A program made the position numbers and the translations under genes. A stretch of DNA of 64,000 bases, taken from positions 4,774,001 through 4,838,000 of the forward strand of contig NZ_JADQDK010000001.1 of the NCBI RefSeq assembly GCF_019263705.2, written 5' to 3'. The notes under the pieces are model-generated. The model saw only the letters and a program-made list of their open reading frames with translations. It was not told where the DNA came from and ran no database searches. This document shows, piece by piece, positions 1 to 8,687 of this stretch. The first letter of the stretch is position 1. Each line of letters starts with the position of its first letter. This DNA comes from Pseudonocardia abyssalis. GTDB lineage: Bacteria > Actinomycetota > Actinomycetes > Mycobacteriales > Pseudonocardiaceae.

Positions 1-49
1 TCGCCGTCGCTCTAGTGTCGTCCCGTGCTCGCGACGTCCCCTGTTCACC

Positions 50-2080
50 GTGTCCGAGCGCTTCGCATCCATAGGACGTGGTGTCGGAATGGCTGAGCTC
101 CCCTCCTGGGTCACAGCCGCACCGCTACTGATGGCGGCAATCGGTTGGTTCCTTTTGCCCGGACTGTTGGTCGCCTACGCAGCGGGCTTGCGTGGCGTCG
201 CCGCGTGGGGAACAGCGCCGGTGATATCAGTCGGATCTGCAGCCGTCGGTGCGATCGCAGCCGGCTGGCTGGGAATCCAATGGGGCGGGTGGCCCGCCCT
301 CGCACCGGCGCTGGCCCTCGCCGTGATCGCAGGGGTGACTCGTCGGGCTCTGCGCAAGCGCTACGCACGCGCTTCGGGCGATCCGTGGCCTGTCGCCACC
401 GCAGCAGCCGCAGGAATGGCGGTCGCGCTGGGCATCGGCGTCATCACAGCCGCGGGCGGCATGGGCTCGGTCGGTACCGTCTCGCAGACCTACGACGCGA
501 CGTTCCACTACAACACGATCGCCCGGATCTTGATGATTGGAGACGCGTCGTCGCTCGTTGTCGGTACGCTGAATGTGCCAGCGTCCGCCCTGTCCTTCTA
601 TCCCGCAGCGTGGCACAGCCTGGTTTCGCTGGTTGTCATCACCACGGGGGCGACGATCCCGGTCGCCTCAAACATCGTCGCGGTGACTGTCGGCTCAGTA
701 GTCTGGCCGTTGGCCTGCCTCGTCTTGGTTCGCCAGATGGTCGGTCCGTCATGGCTCGCTGCTTTCGCCACACCGATCGTTGCGGTCGGCTTCATCGCCT
801 ATCCATGGTCCCTCATGACGTTCGGGGTGCTCTGGCCGAATCTGCTGGGGCTGAGCCTCGTCCCGATCGGGCTGGCCGCGGTGATCTCGATAGCCGGCCT
901 GCCCCAACATGGACCACTCACTCGACTCAAGGCGGCGATCCTGGTCCCGGTGGTAGCAGTGACCCTGGGCCTCGCACATCCGAACACTCTGATCAGTCTC
1001 GCTGTTCTCTCGATGCCCGCTGCGGCGTGGTGGTTCGGGCACTGGGTGCGATCCCGACTACTCAACGGGCAGGCTCTGCTCGCTGCCGTTGCCTCGATGA
1101 CCGTCGCGGCGACGGCTGCGGCGGTCGGAGTCGGGTTGCTCACGTCCCCGCTGTTCGACAGCGTTCGCGCATTCGACTGGCCGGCATTCGTCTCCCCGGC
1201 CGGCGCAGTGGGTGAAGTCATGCTGTGGGCCACCAACGGGAAGTCGGCCGCATGGGCGATGGCAGGGGTGGTCCTCGTGGGCCTCACCGCTGCCTGGCGG
1301 CGTCCCGACCTGCGCTGGATCGTCCCCGCACATGCCATCAGCGGAGCGTTGTACGTACTCGCAGCGTCTCTGGAGACTCCGATCGCCGCTGCAGTCACCG
1401 GCTTCTGGTACAACGACTCGTACCGACTTGCGGCCATGCTACCGATCACTGGCGTGCCGCTGGCCGTGCTCGGGCTCACGGCTATCGGCACGGCCGTCCA
1501 TGGACAGTGGAGTCGATTGACCACATCTCCTCCAGAACCGGCGGTGGTCGGGGCGCTGGCGACTGCAGTGCTGGTGATCGCGTCGAGCGGCATGTACGCC
1601 CGCGACCATGCCGAGTTCCTCGATGACGCGTACCGAGTCACCGAACCTCCGTTCGAACTCCTGTCCCCGGATGAGGCGGCCTTCTTCGAGATCGTGCGAG
1701 CCGACTCGGACCCGACTGCGGTCGTCGCGCAGAACCCGTGGAGCGGCAGCCCCTTGCTGTGGGCACTCACCGGGCAACAGGTGCTCTTCCCGCACCTGGA
1801 CGGTGAATGGACTTCCGATCAACGCTTCCTGGCAGATCACTTACGTGATGCCGCAACAGATGGACGCGTCTGTCCGGTGGCCGACAAGCTCGGTGTTCGC
1901 TACCTGCTCGTTGGCAACCTGGATTTTTGGCCCTGGGACAGCCGGATCAATCAGTACCCCGGCTTGACGCGCCCCGAGAACGGTTTTCGTATGGTCGCAA
2001 GTGATACCTCGGGAAACTTCCTCTATGAGCTCACCGCCTGCGGGGGCGATGCCGCAGGATCTCCACCGAACAACGACTGA
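50..2080 (+). CDS. Polytopic membrane protein, DUF6541-like (possible GT-C type enzyme)
   Basis: A 676-residue protein made mostly of hydrophobic helices up to about residue 520, followed by a soluble, probably extracytoplasmic C-terminal domain of about 150 residues. I place it with the actinobacterial DUF6541 membrane proteins by general appearance. An early loop with the sequence YDATFHYN, between the first helix groups, resembles the acidic first-loop signature of GT-C glycosyltransferases, but this is inference. The start may be GTG 50 or ATG 89; the second follows an AGGAC-like element. The gene overlaps the methyltransferase downstream and opens a block of envelope-glycan genes, which suggests a role in cell-surface polysaccharide assembly. 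The exact substrate cannot be told from the sequence. Confidence 0.6.
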   Translation: MSERFASIGRGVGMAELPSWVTAAPLLMAAIGWFLLPGLLVAYAAGLRGVAAWGTAPVISVGSAAVGAIAAGWLGIQWGGWPALAPALALAVIAGVTRRALRKRYARASGDPWPVATAAAAGMAVALGIGVITAAGGMGSVGTVSQTYDATFHYNTIARILMIGDASSLVVGTLNVPASALSFYPAAWHSLVSLVVITTGATIPVASNIVAVTVGSVVWPLACLVLVRQMVGPSWLAAFATPIVAVGFIAYPWSLMTFGVLWPNLLGLSLVPIGLAAVISIAGLPQHGPLTRLKAAILVPVVAVTLGLAHPNTLISLAVLSMPAAAWWFGHWVRSRLLNGQALLAAVASMTVAATAAAVGVGLLTSPLFDSVRAFDWPAFVSPAGAVGEVMLWATNGKSAAWAMAGVVLVGLTAAWRRPDLRWIVPAHAISGALYVLAASLETPIAAAVTGFWYNDSYRLAAMLPITGVPLAVLGLTAIGTAVHGQWSRLTTSPPEPAVVGALATAVLVIASSGMYARDHAEFLDDAYRVTEPPFELLSPDEAAFFEIVRADSDPTAVVAQNPWSGSPLLWALTGQQVLFPHLDGEWTSDQRFLADHLRDAATDGRVCPVADKLGVRYLLVGNLDFWPWDSRINQYPGLTRPENGFRMVASDTSGNFLYELTACGGDAAGSPPNND

Positions 2081-2855
2081 CTACGGAGTTGACCACGCTG
2101 TGACGGATTCCCTCCCCGAGTACGAGAAGACTCTGCGGATGGTCGAGCGAGCGAGCCTCGCCGAAGGGTTCGTCCGCCAGGTCGAGCTGACCGCGGGCCC
2201 TTTCCTGGACCGCCCGCTCGCGGAGTGCCGGGCCGTCGACATCGGCTGCGGGTACGGCCACGGCGTGGTCGAGTTGGCTCGGCGGTGCGCGTCAGTCGTG
2301 GGGGTCGAGCCGAACCCGGTCCTGGCCCGGCACGCCCGCGAGAACGCCGCGGCACAGGGCCTGGACAACGTCGAGATCGTGGAGGGCACGATCGACGCGG
2401 TCACCGGCATCGAGGAGTTCGACCTGGTCGTGCTGGACAACGTCCTCGAGCACATCGACGACCAGCCCGGAGCGGTGCGCGTGATCAGCCGCTGCCTGCG
2501 CCCCGGCGGCGTGGCGTTCGTGCTCGTGCCGAACCGGACGTGGCCGATCGAGGTGCACTACGGGCTGCCGTTCCTGAGCTGGCTGCCGCTGCCGCTCGCC
2601 TCGGCCTACCTGCGGGCCTCGGGTCGGGGCACCGACTACCGCGACGCCAGCTACGCCCCCACCCTCGGGCGGCTGCGGCGGCTGTTCACCCCGCACCCGG
2701 AGCTGCGGGCGTCGCTCACCCTGCCCGCCGACCTCTCCCTGGCCGAGGGGGGCGGCAGCCCGGTCTACCGGCTGGGGGTGGCCGCCCTGCGCCGGTTCCC
2801 GCAGCTGTGGGCGATCTCGAAGGCGTTCCTGCTGGTCGTGCAGAAGGCCGGCTAG
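2049..2855 (+). CDS. Class I SAM-dependent methyltransferase
   Basis: This gene encodes a 268-residue Rossmann-fold methyltransferase. Motif I, DIGCGYG, lies at about residues 64-70, an acidic strand end (VEPNP) follows at about 85, and a motif-II/III region reads LDNVLEHIDD near 125-135. This is the pattern of UbiG/Methyltransf_11-type enzymes that methylate small molecules or glycans. The start is uncertain: ATG 2049 overlaps the upstream gene by 32 nt, while GTG 2100 sits just after that gene's stop with a GGAG 11 nt before it. The position in a glycan cluster suggests sugar or glycolipid methylation. Its TAG stop shares a CTAG palindrome with the convergent glycosyltransferase gene. Confidence 0.82.
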   Translation: MPQDLHRTTTDYGVDHAVTDSLPEYEKTLRMVERASLAEGFVRQVELTAGPFLDRPLAECRAVDIGCGYGHGVVELARRCASVVGVEPNPVLARHARENAAAQGLDNVEIVEGTIDAVTGIEEFDLVVLDNVLEHIDDQPGAVRVISRCLRPGGVAFVLVPNRTWPIEVHYGLPFLSWLPLPLASAYLRASGRGTDYRDASYAPTLGRLRRLFTPHPELRASLTLPADLSLAEGGGSPVYRLGVAALRRFPQLWAISKAFLLVVQKAG

Positions 2856-3739
2856 ACGCGCCGCACCGCGCGGCGCAGGACCTGCCCGGCGCGGGCGACG
2901 TCGCGCGCGGCGAGCAGATCGACACCCACCTTCGCCGCGTGCAGGCGCGAGAAGAGGTGCAACCGGGCGGCCCGCTCGGCCCGGGTCCAGCCCCGCGCGC
3001 GCAGCTCCTCGGCGACCTCGCCGAAGTAGCGCTGCTCCTGCTCGAAGCGGATGCCGTCGCGGGCCCGCTGCGACGAGTCGCTGGAGCGGTGGCGGCGGTA
3101 GCGGAACGCCGGCGTCGGGTCGACGGCGAGGACACCCCCGTCGAGCAGCAGGTCCAGCACGAACGCGAGGTCGTGGATCGCGTCGATCCCGGGGTGGAAG
3201 GGGACCTTCTCGACTGCGGAGGCCCGGTAGGTCAGCGACGGCGTGTAGAGCCAGTTGCCGGCCAGCAGGCTGCGCGCGGCCGTCTCCCCGTCCAACGTGA
3301 CCGGCGCCTTCGCCCCAGGCGCGATCGCCGCCTTCACCCGGTCGGCCAACCCGCCGCGCACCGCACCGTCCTCGTCGATCACGGTGACGCCCGGCTGCAC
3401 CACCACGACGGCCGGGTCGGCCTCCATGCGCGCCACGACGAGCTCGGCGTACCCGGGTTCGAGCAGGTCGTCGTGACCCATCATGCAGAGGTACTCGCCC
3501 TGGACCAGGCGCGAGGCGCGGTAGGTGTTGCCGTTGGGGCCGAGCCGCTCGGGGTTGCGCGTGTAATCGATACGGGGGTCGGCGAGCGCGCCGACGTGCT
3601 CGGCCGCCGCGGTGCCCGGATACCCGTCGTCGACGATCGTGAGCAACCAGTCCGAGGTGCTCTGCGCACGCACGCTGGCCACGGCCCCGAAGAGGTGCCC
3701 GGGATCGCCCCAGTACGGGACGACGACGTGCAGCGTCAC
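2852..3739 (-). CDS. GT2-family glycosyltransferase
   Basis: A 295-residue GT-A fold glycosyltransferase. It starts with a typical first strand (VVVPYW), has the nucleotide-binding aspartates in VDDGY (residues 36-40), and a metal-binding acidic motif GHDD at about 88-91. There is no membrane segment, so it should act in the cytoplasm on a nucleotide-sugar donor. The start ATG at 3739 lies inside the end of the upstream DUF2304 gene (4-nt overlap), so the two are probably translationally coupled. Neighbouring GT2, flippase and DPPR genes point to cell-wall glycan or glycolipid synthesis. The acceptor cannot be identified. Confidence 0.85.
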   Translation of the reverse strand: MTLHVVVPYWGDPGHLFGAVASVRAQSTSDWLLTIVDDGYPGTAAAEHVGALADPRIDYTRNPERLGPNGNTYRASRLVQGEYLCMMGHDDLLEPGYAELVVARMEADPAVVVVQPGVTVIDEDGAVRGGLADRVKAAIAPGAKAPVTLDGETAARSLLAGNWLYTPSLTYRASAVEKVPFHPGIDAIHDLAFVLDLLLDGGVLAVDPTPAFRYRRHRSSDSSQRARDGIRFEQEQRYFGEVAEELRARGWTRAERAARLHLFSRLHAAKVGVDLLAARDVARAGQVLRRAVRRV

Positions 3740-4158
3740 GCGCCGGGCTCGTCCGGGACGCCGGGCACGACCGGCACAGCCCTCGCGTCGGGTCCGACGA
3801 GCAGGCCCCGGTCGCGGTTGACGATCTCCGCCTCCCGCACGGCGAGCGTGCGGGCCAGCTCGGTGACGCGGGCGTCGACCCCCTGGAAGCGCAGGTACTG
3901 GTTGAGCGTTACCGACAGGAATCCGACAACCAGGGCATAGAGCACCAGATCGGTGCCTCGGCCGACGCCGATTGCCTGAGCGAGTGCGGTCAGGTCGTCC
4001 GGCCGGATCACGGCGTATACGTTGACCAGCGCGAACAAGACAAGCGCCACCCGCTTGCCTGCCGCCACACGGACGCCGTGCCGGTTGCGGACGAAGAGCA
4101 CGAGTAGAGCCGCGACGGCCACGAGAAGCAGGAGTTGGACAATCATGGGATCAGGCAC
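3736..4158 (-). CDS. DUF2304 small membrane protein
   Basis: A 140-residue protein with three or four hydrophobic segments in the first 105 residues, ending in a short charged, probably helical tail (QYLRFQGVDARVTELARTLA). This is the form of DUF2304 proteins, which commonly sit beside a dolichyl-phosphate-mannose-synthase-like GT2 gene, exactly as here: it overlaps the GT2 gene upstream by 8 nt and the GT2 gene downstream by 4 nt. It probably helps anchor or regulate the adjacent glycosyltransferase at the membrane; this role is inferred from neighbourhood. ATG 4146 is an alternative start. Confidence 0.75.
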   Translation of the reverse strand: MPDPMIVQLLLLVAVAALLVLFVRNRHGVRVAAGKRVALVLFALVNVYAVIRPDDLTALAQAIGVGRGTDLVLYALVVGFLSVTLNQYLRFQGVDARVTELARTLAVREAEIVNRDRGLLVGPDARAVPVVPGVPDEPGA

Positions 4159-4852
4159 CCCTCTGCCGCACTCCGAGATCGAACAGGATGTTGACGCCGT
4201 TCACCAGTGACTGGCCCTTGCTACGGGAGTAGTCGGTATAGCGGATGGTCACCGGGTGTTCGGCGACCCGCCAGTCCGACCGCGCCAGATAACTGACGAT
4301 CTGCGACGCATGGGCCATGCCGTTCATCGTGATTCGCAGATCGTCGGCCACCGGACGAGTGAGCACGCGCAGGCCGTTGTGTGCATCGGTCAGCTTCAGC
4401 CGCCGCGCTGCCGGGCTCAACGCCGCCACAACCCTGAGTACGATCCGCTTCACCCACGGGACCGAAGATGTGTCCTCGTCGAGGAACCGCGAACCGAGCA
4501 CCACGTCGGCGGCGCCGGTCCGGGCCAGCTCGACCATCTCTGCGGCGTCCTCCACGCGGTGCTGGCCGTCGGCGTCGAAGGTGACGAAGTAGCGCGCGCC
4601 GGCCCGGGCGCGGGCGTAAGCGATCCCGGTCTGCAGCGCTGCGCCCTGGCCGAGGTTGATCGGGTGCCGCACCAGGTGCGCCTCGCTCGCTGCGATAGCG
4701 GAAGCGGAGCCGTCGGGGCTGCCATCGTCGACGCAGACCACATGGGGGAAGACAGTCATCGCGTCCTTGACGACCGCTTGAATCACGGTCTCCTCGTTGT
4801 AGACGGGGATGACGAGCCACACATCGTCGTACTGGCGGGCGAGCGGTTCCAT
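4151..4852 (-). CDS. Polyprenyl-phosphate-type GT2 glycosyltransferase
   Basis: A 233-residue GT2 enzyme of the DPM1/Ppm1 type. The donor-binding motif VDDGSPDGS is at residues 41-49 and the catalytic metal motif DADGQH at 93-98. Such enzymes transfer a sugar from a nucleotide donor to a polyprenyl phosphate at the cytoplasmic face. It lacks the C-terminal transmembrane pair of GtrB-type proteins; the overlapping DUF2304 gene may supply the anchor. I chose ATG 4852 because GGAG lies 7 nt upstream; a longer reading frame continues without an obvious start. It is the middle of an overlapping run from the flippase gene to the first GT2. Confidence 0.85.
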   Translation of the reverse strand: MEPLARQYDDVWLVIPVYNEETVIQAVVKDAMTVFPHVVCVDDGSPDGSASAIAASEAHLVRHPINLGQGAALQTGIAYARARAGARYFVTFDADGQHRVEDAAEMVELARTGAADVVLGSRFLDEDTSSVPWVKRIVLRVVAALSPAARRLKLTDAHNGLRVLTRPVADDLRITMNGMAHASQIVSYLARSDWRVAEHPVTIRYTDYSRSKGQSLVNGVNILFDLGVRQRGA

Positions 4853-4875
4853 GCTGATCTCCGAGGACGGTGGTG

Positions 4876-6153
4876 TCACGGGCCAGGGTACTGGCGCCTG
4901 TGCAATGAACGGCGGACCCCGGCGGTGGCGAGTCCCACCACGATGAGCGGGCCGGCGAGCTGGGCGGCCAGCGCCGCCTCGACGGGTGGCAGGGGCAGGA
5001 ACAGCAGCGGCACGAACACCACGACACCGGCCGTCCAGGCCAGGGTGACGGTGCGCTGCTCGCCGAGGGCGATCAGTGCCGACTGCAGAGTGAGTGCCAC
5101 CATCATCGCGACGGTGGCCAGGCCGAGCAGTGCAAGGGTCCCTGGGCCGGGGCGCTGTGCGGCGTTGAACAACAGTTCGACCGCCGCGGGTCCGAGGGCC
5201 GCCGCTGCCGCGACCCCCACCGCGCCCACCGCGATCACAGCCCCCAGCGCTCGGCCGACGAGCCTGCGGGCGGCGTCGAGCTCGCCCGCGGTGACGGCGC
5301 GGGTCAATGCGGGCACGAGGAGCGCCTGCACCGGGGAGTAGAGGAACAGCGGGACCCGCGCCAGCACGAAGGCCAGGCCGAACACGGCGGCGGCCACGAG
5401 GTCGTCGGACGAGCGGTAGGTGACGACGACGGGACCCAGGTTGGCCACGAGCTGCATGCACAGCGCGGCCGTGACGAGCATCCCGAGCGAGCGCCCCATC
5501 CCGGACGGGGCGACGCCGACCGGCCCGGTCCGCAGCTTCAGCCCGGACATCAGGGCCAGGCCGGCCACACCCGACCCGGCCGCGAACGCGAGTCCGTAGG
5601 CCTCGGGCGACCCCACCGCCAGTGCGAACAGCACCCCGCAGGGCAGGAGCCGCGCCGCGCCCTCCAAGTAGAGGCTCGCGGCATAACGGCCGAGCCGCTG
5701 CTGACCGCTGTGCACGCCGCGGACCCAGTACATGAGCCCGAACCCGGTGCTGGCAACGACGAGAGCGAGCAGTAGACCCAGTCGTTGGTCGAGGACCCGA
5801 CCGAGGCCGAGCGGCCAGGCCGCCGCGGCCAGCAACACGAGACCGATGAGCAACCCGGCGGTCAATACCGCCGCGCGGCGCGCCACCGGCCAGGCCGACA
5901 GCCCCGACGCGCCGGCCGCGCTCACCGCACGGCTCGTCTCCTGCTCCACGGCCGCGAATGCGCCCGGCCCCAGGACGTTCACCAGTAGGTACAACGAGGT
6001 CAGAGCGCCGAGGACAGCGACGTCGGGGGGAGAGTCGAACACCCTGCCCACTATCGCGATGAAGCCGTAGCCGGCAGCCCCGACCAGGCACAGGCCCAGC
6101 GCCAGGTGCAGGCCGATGCGCACCGGGCGCGCGTGGGCCACCGCGTCAGGCAT
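4876..6153 (-). CDS. Polysaccharide flippase-like membrane protein
   Basis: A 425-residue protein with about 12 predicted membrane helices and short polar loops, resembling Wzx/MurJ-type exporters of the MOP superfamily. Conserved short segments around the first helices (YGFIAIVGRVF and VNVLGPGAFAAVEQE) fit the O-antigen flippase pattern, in which charged residues line the central cavity. It starts within the end of the UbiA gene (8-nt overlap), so it is part of one transcription unit running from the PAP2 gene to the first GT2. It probably translocates a polyprenyl-linked glycan made by the neighbouring enzymes; the cargo is not known. Confidence 0.72.
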   Translation of the reverse strand: MPDAVAHARPVRIGLHLALGLCLVGAAGYGFIAIVGRVFDSPPDVAVLGALTSLYLLVNVLGPGAFAAVEQETSRAVSAAGASGLSAWPVARRAAVLTAGLLIGLVLLAAAAWPLGLGRVLDQRLGLLLALVVASTGFGLMYWVRGVHSGQQRLGRYAASLYLEGAARLLPCGVLFALAVGSPEAYGLAFAAGSGVAGLALMSGLKLRTGPVGVAPSGMGRSLGMLVTAALCMQLVANLGPVVVTYRSSDDLVAAAVFGLAFVLARVPLFLYSPVQALLVPALTRAVTAGELDAARRLVGRALGAVIAVGAVGVAAAAALGPAAVELLFNAAQRPGPGTLALLGLATVAMMVALTLQSALIALGEQRTVTLAWTAGVVVFVPLLFLPLPPVEAALAAQLAGPLIVVGLATAGVRRSLHRRQYPGP

Positions 6154-7072
6154 ACACCGCGACGGTCAGCGAAGCGATCCAAGCGAGCGCCAGCACCTGC
6201 AGCACCCGGTCACCGAGCGCGATCTCCTCGGGCTCGCCGCCGTTGCCGTTGTCGACGTCGACCGCGTACCGCAGCACCGCCACCACGAACGGGACGATCG
6301 AGATCGCCGACCAGATCGGGTTGTGCTGGGTCTCGCGGATCTCGAAGGCCCACAGGCTGTAGGTCGTGATCAGGACGGTCGCCGAGAGGCCCCAGACGAA
6401 CCGCAGGTAGGACGCCGAGTAGCTCTCCAGCGACTTGCGGATCTTCGCGCCGGTGCGCTCGGCCAGCATCATCTCGGCGTAGCGCTTGCCGGCGACCATG
6501 AACAGCGAGCCGAACCCGGCGACGAGCAGGAACCACTGCGACAGGGCGATGCCGGTGGCCGCGCCGCCGGCGATGGCGCGGAGCAGGAACCCGGAGGCGA
6601 CGATGCAGATGTCGAGGACGGGCTGGTGCTTGAGCCAGAAGCAGTACGACAGCTGGACGACGACGTAGACGGCCAGCACGATCACCAGCTGGTAGCCGGC
6701 GACCAGGCTGATCGCGACGGCGGCGGCCAGCAGCACCACCGCGACGGCGACGGCCAGCCGCGGCGGGACGATCCCCGCGGCGATGGGCCGATTGCGCTTC
6801 GTCGGGTGCGCGCGGTCCGCCTCGATGTCCTTCGCGTCGTTGACCAGGTAGATCCCGGACGCGGCCAGCGAGAACGCCACGAACGCGACGACGAGCTGCA
6901 GACCGATCCCGGGCTGCAGCAGGTCGCCGGCGGCGAACGGGGCCGCGAGCACGAGGACGTTCTTGACCCACTGCCGCGGGCGCATCGTCTTGAGCACCCC
7001 GCGCACCACACCGGCTGTCGTGCGGGCCGGCGGCGTGACCGGCGTGGTGGCCGGCACGTCGGTGCTGGTCAT
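6146..7072 (-). CDS. ubiA: Decaprenyl-phosphate phosphoribosyltransferase (UbiA family)
   Basis: A 308-residue UbiA-superfamily prenyltransferase. It transfers 5-phosphoribose from PRPP to decaprenyl phosphate, the first step toward decaprenylphosphoryl arabinose for cell-wall arabinan. The first Asp-rich motif, NDAKDIEADR, spans about residues 78-87 and is followed by HPTKRNRP, characteristic of the Rv3806c group; a second acidic region (YAVDVDNGNGGEPEE) is near the end. There are about nine helices. The start ATG 7072 overlaps the PAP2 stop (ATGA), the same partner order as M. tuberculosis Rv3807c-Rv3806c. The galactofuranosyltransferase that precedes them in mycobacteria is not here. Confidence 0.88.
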   Translation of the reverse strand: MTSTDVPATTPVTPPARTTAGVVRGVLKTMRPRQWVKNVLVLAAPFAAGDLLQPGIGLQLVVAFVAFSLAASGIYLVNDAKDIEADRAHPTKRNRPIAAGIVPPRLAVAVAVVLLAAAVAISLVAGYQLVIVLAVYVVVQLSYCFWLKHQPVLDICIVASGFLLRAIAGGAATGIALSQWFLLVAGFGSLFMVAGKRYAEMMLAERTGAKIRKSLESYSASYLRFVWGLSATVLITTYSLWAFEIRETQHNPIWSAISIVPFVVAVLRYAVDVDNGNGGEPEEIALGDRVLQVLALAWIASLTVAVYA

Positions 7073-7593
7073 CGGGTTCTCCTCCGGGACATGCGGCATG
7101 CCCCCGCGGCGACCGCGGCGCCGAGCAAGGAGCCTGCGACCACGTCGCTGGGGTAGTGGACGCCGAGTAGGAGCCGCGACAGGGCCATCGGCGGCACCAG
7201 CACCGCCACCAGCGGACGGTGCAGCAGGCTGCCGAACAGCACAGCCGCGGCGGTCGTCGACGTGGCGTGCGCGGACGGGAAGCTCAACTTCGAGGGTGTG
7301 CCCACCCTGACCTCGACGGCCGGGTCGTCCGGGCGTGGGCGGCGCACCACGCGCTTGACGCCGATCGATGCCCCGTGGGCGAACGCCACGCCGGCGGCGG
7401 CGGCGAGCCACTCACGACGCCGGGTCCGGTCGACCAGCGCGCCTGCGGCACCGATCGCGAGCCAACCCGCGGCATGCTCACCGAACAGCGACATACCCCG
7501 GGCCACACGGACCACGGACGGTGGTCCGATGGTCCGCTGCACCGCGCTCAGCGCCCGCACCTCCAGCGCACGTACATCATCGAGCTGGGTCAC
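7069..7593 (-). CDS. PAP2 phosphatase (Rv3807c-like, DPA pathway)
   Basis: A 174-residue membrane phosphatase with the three PAP2 signatures: KRVVRRPRP (residues 80-88), PSAHA (106-110, a variant of PSGH), and SRLLLGVHYPSD (139-150) with the catalytic His and Asp. It is expected to remove the 5-phosphate from decaprenylphosphoryl-5-phosphoribose made by the overlapping UbiA gene. I chose GTG 7593 because a perfect GGAGG lies 8 nt upstream and the resulting length is close to Rv3807c; the frame stays open to 7719, which would add 42 residues with no conserved content. The segment LFGEHAAGWL near the N-terminus is typical of this subgroup. Confidence 0.85.
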   Translation of the reverse strand: MTQLDDVRALEVRALSAVQRTIGPPSVVRVARGMSLFGEHAAGWLAIGAAGALVDRTRRREWLAAAAGVAFAHGASIGVKRVVRRPRPDDPAVEVRVGTPSKLSFPSAHATSTTAAAVLFGSLLHRPLVAVLVPPMALSRLLLGVHYPSDVVAGSLLGAAVAAGACRMSRRRTR

Positions 7594-7726
7594 TGCGGGA
7601 GCCTCCAGAGCGGCGGGCAGCACAGGACGTGTCCGCGGCCGGTAGTCAGGTTCTGAGACAGCCAGATGGTACGCGCGCCCCGCCGCGACTATCGTCCGGA
7701 TCTCGAACGCCGGTTCCACTCGTGAC

Positions 7727-7732
7727 TACGGT
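7727..7732 (+). promoter_or_regulatory. Leaderless -10 box for galE
   Basis: TACGGT (TANNNT) ends 7 nt before ATG 7740 and no Shine-Dalgarno sequence is present. This is the usual arrangement of leaderless actinobacterial transcripts, so transcription probably begins at the start codon. It lies in the 146-bp divergent gap between the PAP2 gene and galE. Confidence 0.45.
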
Positions 7733-7739
7733 GAACGCC

Positions 7740-8681
7740 ATGCGCGCCGTAGTCACCGGAGGAGCAGGCTTCATCGGATCTCATATCGTCGATGGCTTGC
7801 TGGCTTCCGGATCAGATGTCCTGGTGCTCGACGACCTCAGCCGTGGGCGTGAGTCGAATCTCGATCCGCGGGCCCGGCTTGCCAAGATCGATGTGCGCGA
7901 TGGGGACGCCGTCAACAAGGAGATCCTCGAGTTCTCCCCCGAGGTGGTGTTTCACCTCGCTGCTCAGATCGACGTCCGCACATCGATGGCTCAGCCCGCC
8001 CATGACGCGCACACCAACGTCATCGGCTCGTTGAACGTCTTCGCTGCCGCCCACGCCGCAGGGGTCCGGCGCGTTGTCAACACCTCAACCGGCGGGGCGA
8101 TCTACGGCGAGACCGACACCGTGCCGACCCCTGAGACCGCGCCTGCCCGCCCTCTCTCGGCCTATGGCCTCGGGAAGCATACGGCTGAGAGGTACGCCTC
8201 GTGGTTCGGCCAGACACACGGGCTGCAGGTGACGACGCTGCGCTACGGGAACGTGTACGGACCCCGTCAGGACCCGAAGGGCGATGCAGGTGTTATCGCC
8301 ATCTTGTGCGACCGCGCCCTGTCCGGAACCGCACCGACCATCTTCGGCGACGGGCGCCAGACCCGGGACTACGTCTACGTCGGTGACATCGTGGCCGCCA
8401 ACCTCGCCGCAGCACGCTCCACGACTCTTCCCCACCAGACCTACAACATCGGTACCGGCACAGAGATAGATCTGCTCGAACTGACTGCTGCGGTCGCCTC
8501 AGCGGCAGGCATGCCAGCTGACCGGTTTGCCCCCGACTTCCAGCCCGCCCGACCTGGTGAGGTCCGACGCAGCTGTCTCGAAGTCAGCCGCGCCCGCCGT
8601 GATCTCCGTCTTGCCGGTCCCACCCCGCTGGCGATGGGTCTCCACTCCACACTGGGCTGGATCCGCTCCGTCACGTTGTGA
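7740..8681 (+). CDS. galE: UDP-glucose 4-epimerase (GalE-like, extended SDR)
   Basis: A 313-residue extended short-chain dehydrogenase. The NAD-binding motif TGGAGFIGSH is at residues 6-15, the serine/threonine triad region is NTSTGG near 114-119, and the catalytic pair is Y142 and K146 in AYGLGK. Length and inner motifs (AAQIDVR, NVYGPRQDP, FGDG.QTRDYV) closely match the M. tuberculosis Rv3634c type that supplies UDP-galactose for the galactan. It stands alone on the plus strand between two minus-strand units and converges with the acyltransferase gene only 6 nt away. GTG 7731 is a weaker alternative start. Confidence 0.85.
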   Translation: MRAVVTGGAGFIGSHIVDGLLASGSDVLVLDDLSRGRESNLDPRARLAKIDVRDGDAVNKEILEFSPEVVFHLAAQIDVRTSMAQPAHDAHTNVIGSLNVFAAAHAAGVRRVVNTSTGGAIYGETDTVPTPETAPARPLSAYGLGKHTAERYASWFGQTHGLQVTTLRYGNVYGPRQDPKGDAGVIAILCDRALSGTAPTIFGDGRQTRDYVYVGDIVAANLAAARSTTLPHQTYNIGTGTEIDLLELTAAVASAAGMPADRFAPDFQPARPGEVRRSCLEVSRARRDLRLAGPTPLAMGLHSTLGWIRSVTL

Positions 8682-8687
8682 TGCTGT

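Noticed and set aside
799..1770. Long open frame on the minus strand inside the first membrane protein gene
   Set aside because: High-G+C DNA gives long open frames opposite real genes. This one has low-complexity Arg/Ser/Ala/Thr content, no domain, and lies entirely under a gene with clear membrane helices.
2225..3940. 571-codon plus-strand frame across the methyltransferase and the GT2 gene
   Set aside because: Arg/Gly/Pro/Ala-rich product with no motif; it runs across two well-supported genes and their convergent stops, so it is a shadow.
7594..7719. Longer N-terminus for the PAP2 protein (start at 7719)
   Set aside because: GTG 7593 has a perfect GGAGG 8 nt upstream and gives the length expected from Rv3807c; the extra 42 residues have no conserved content.
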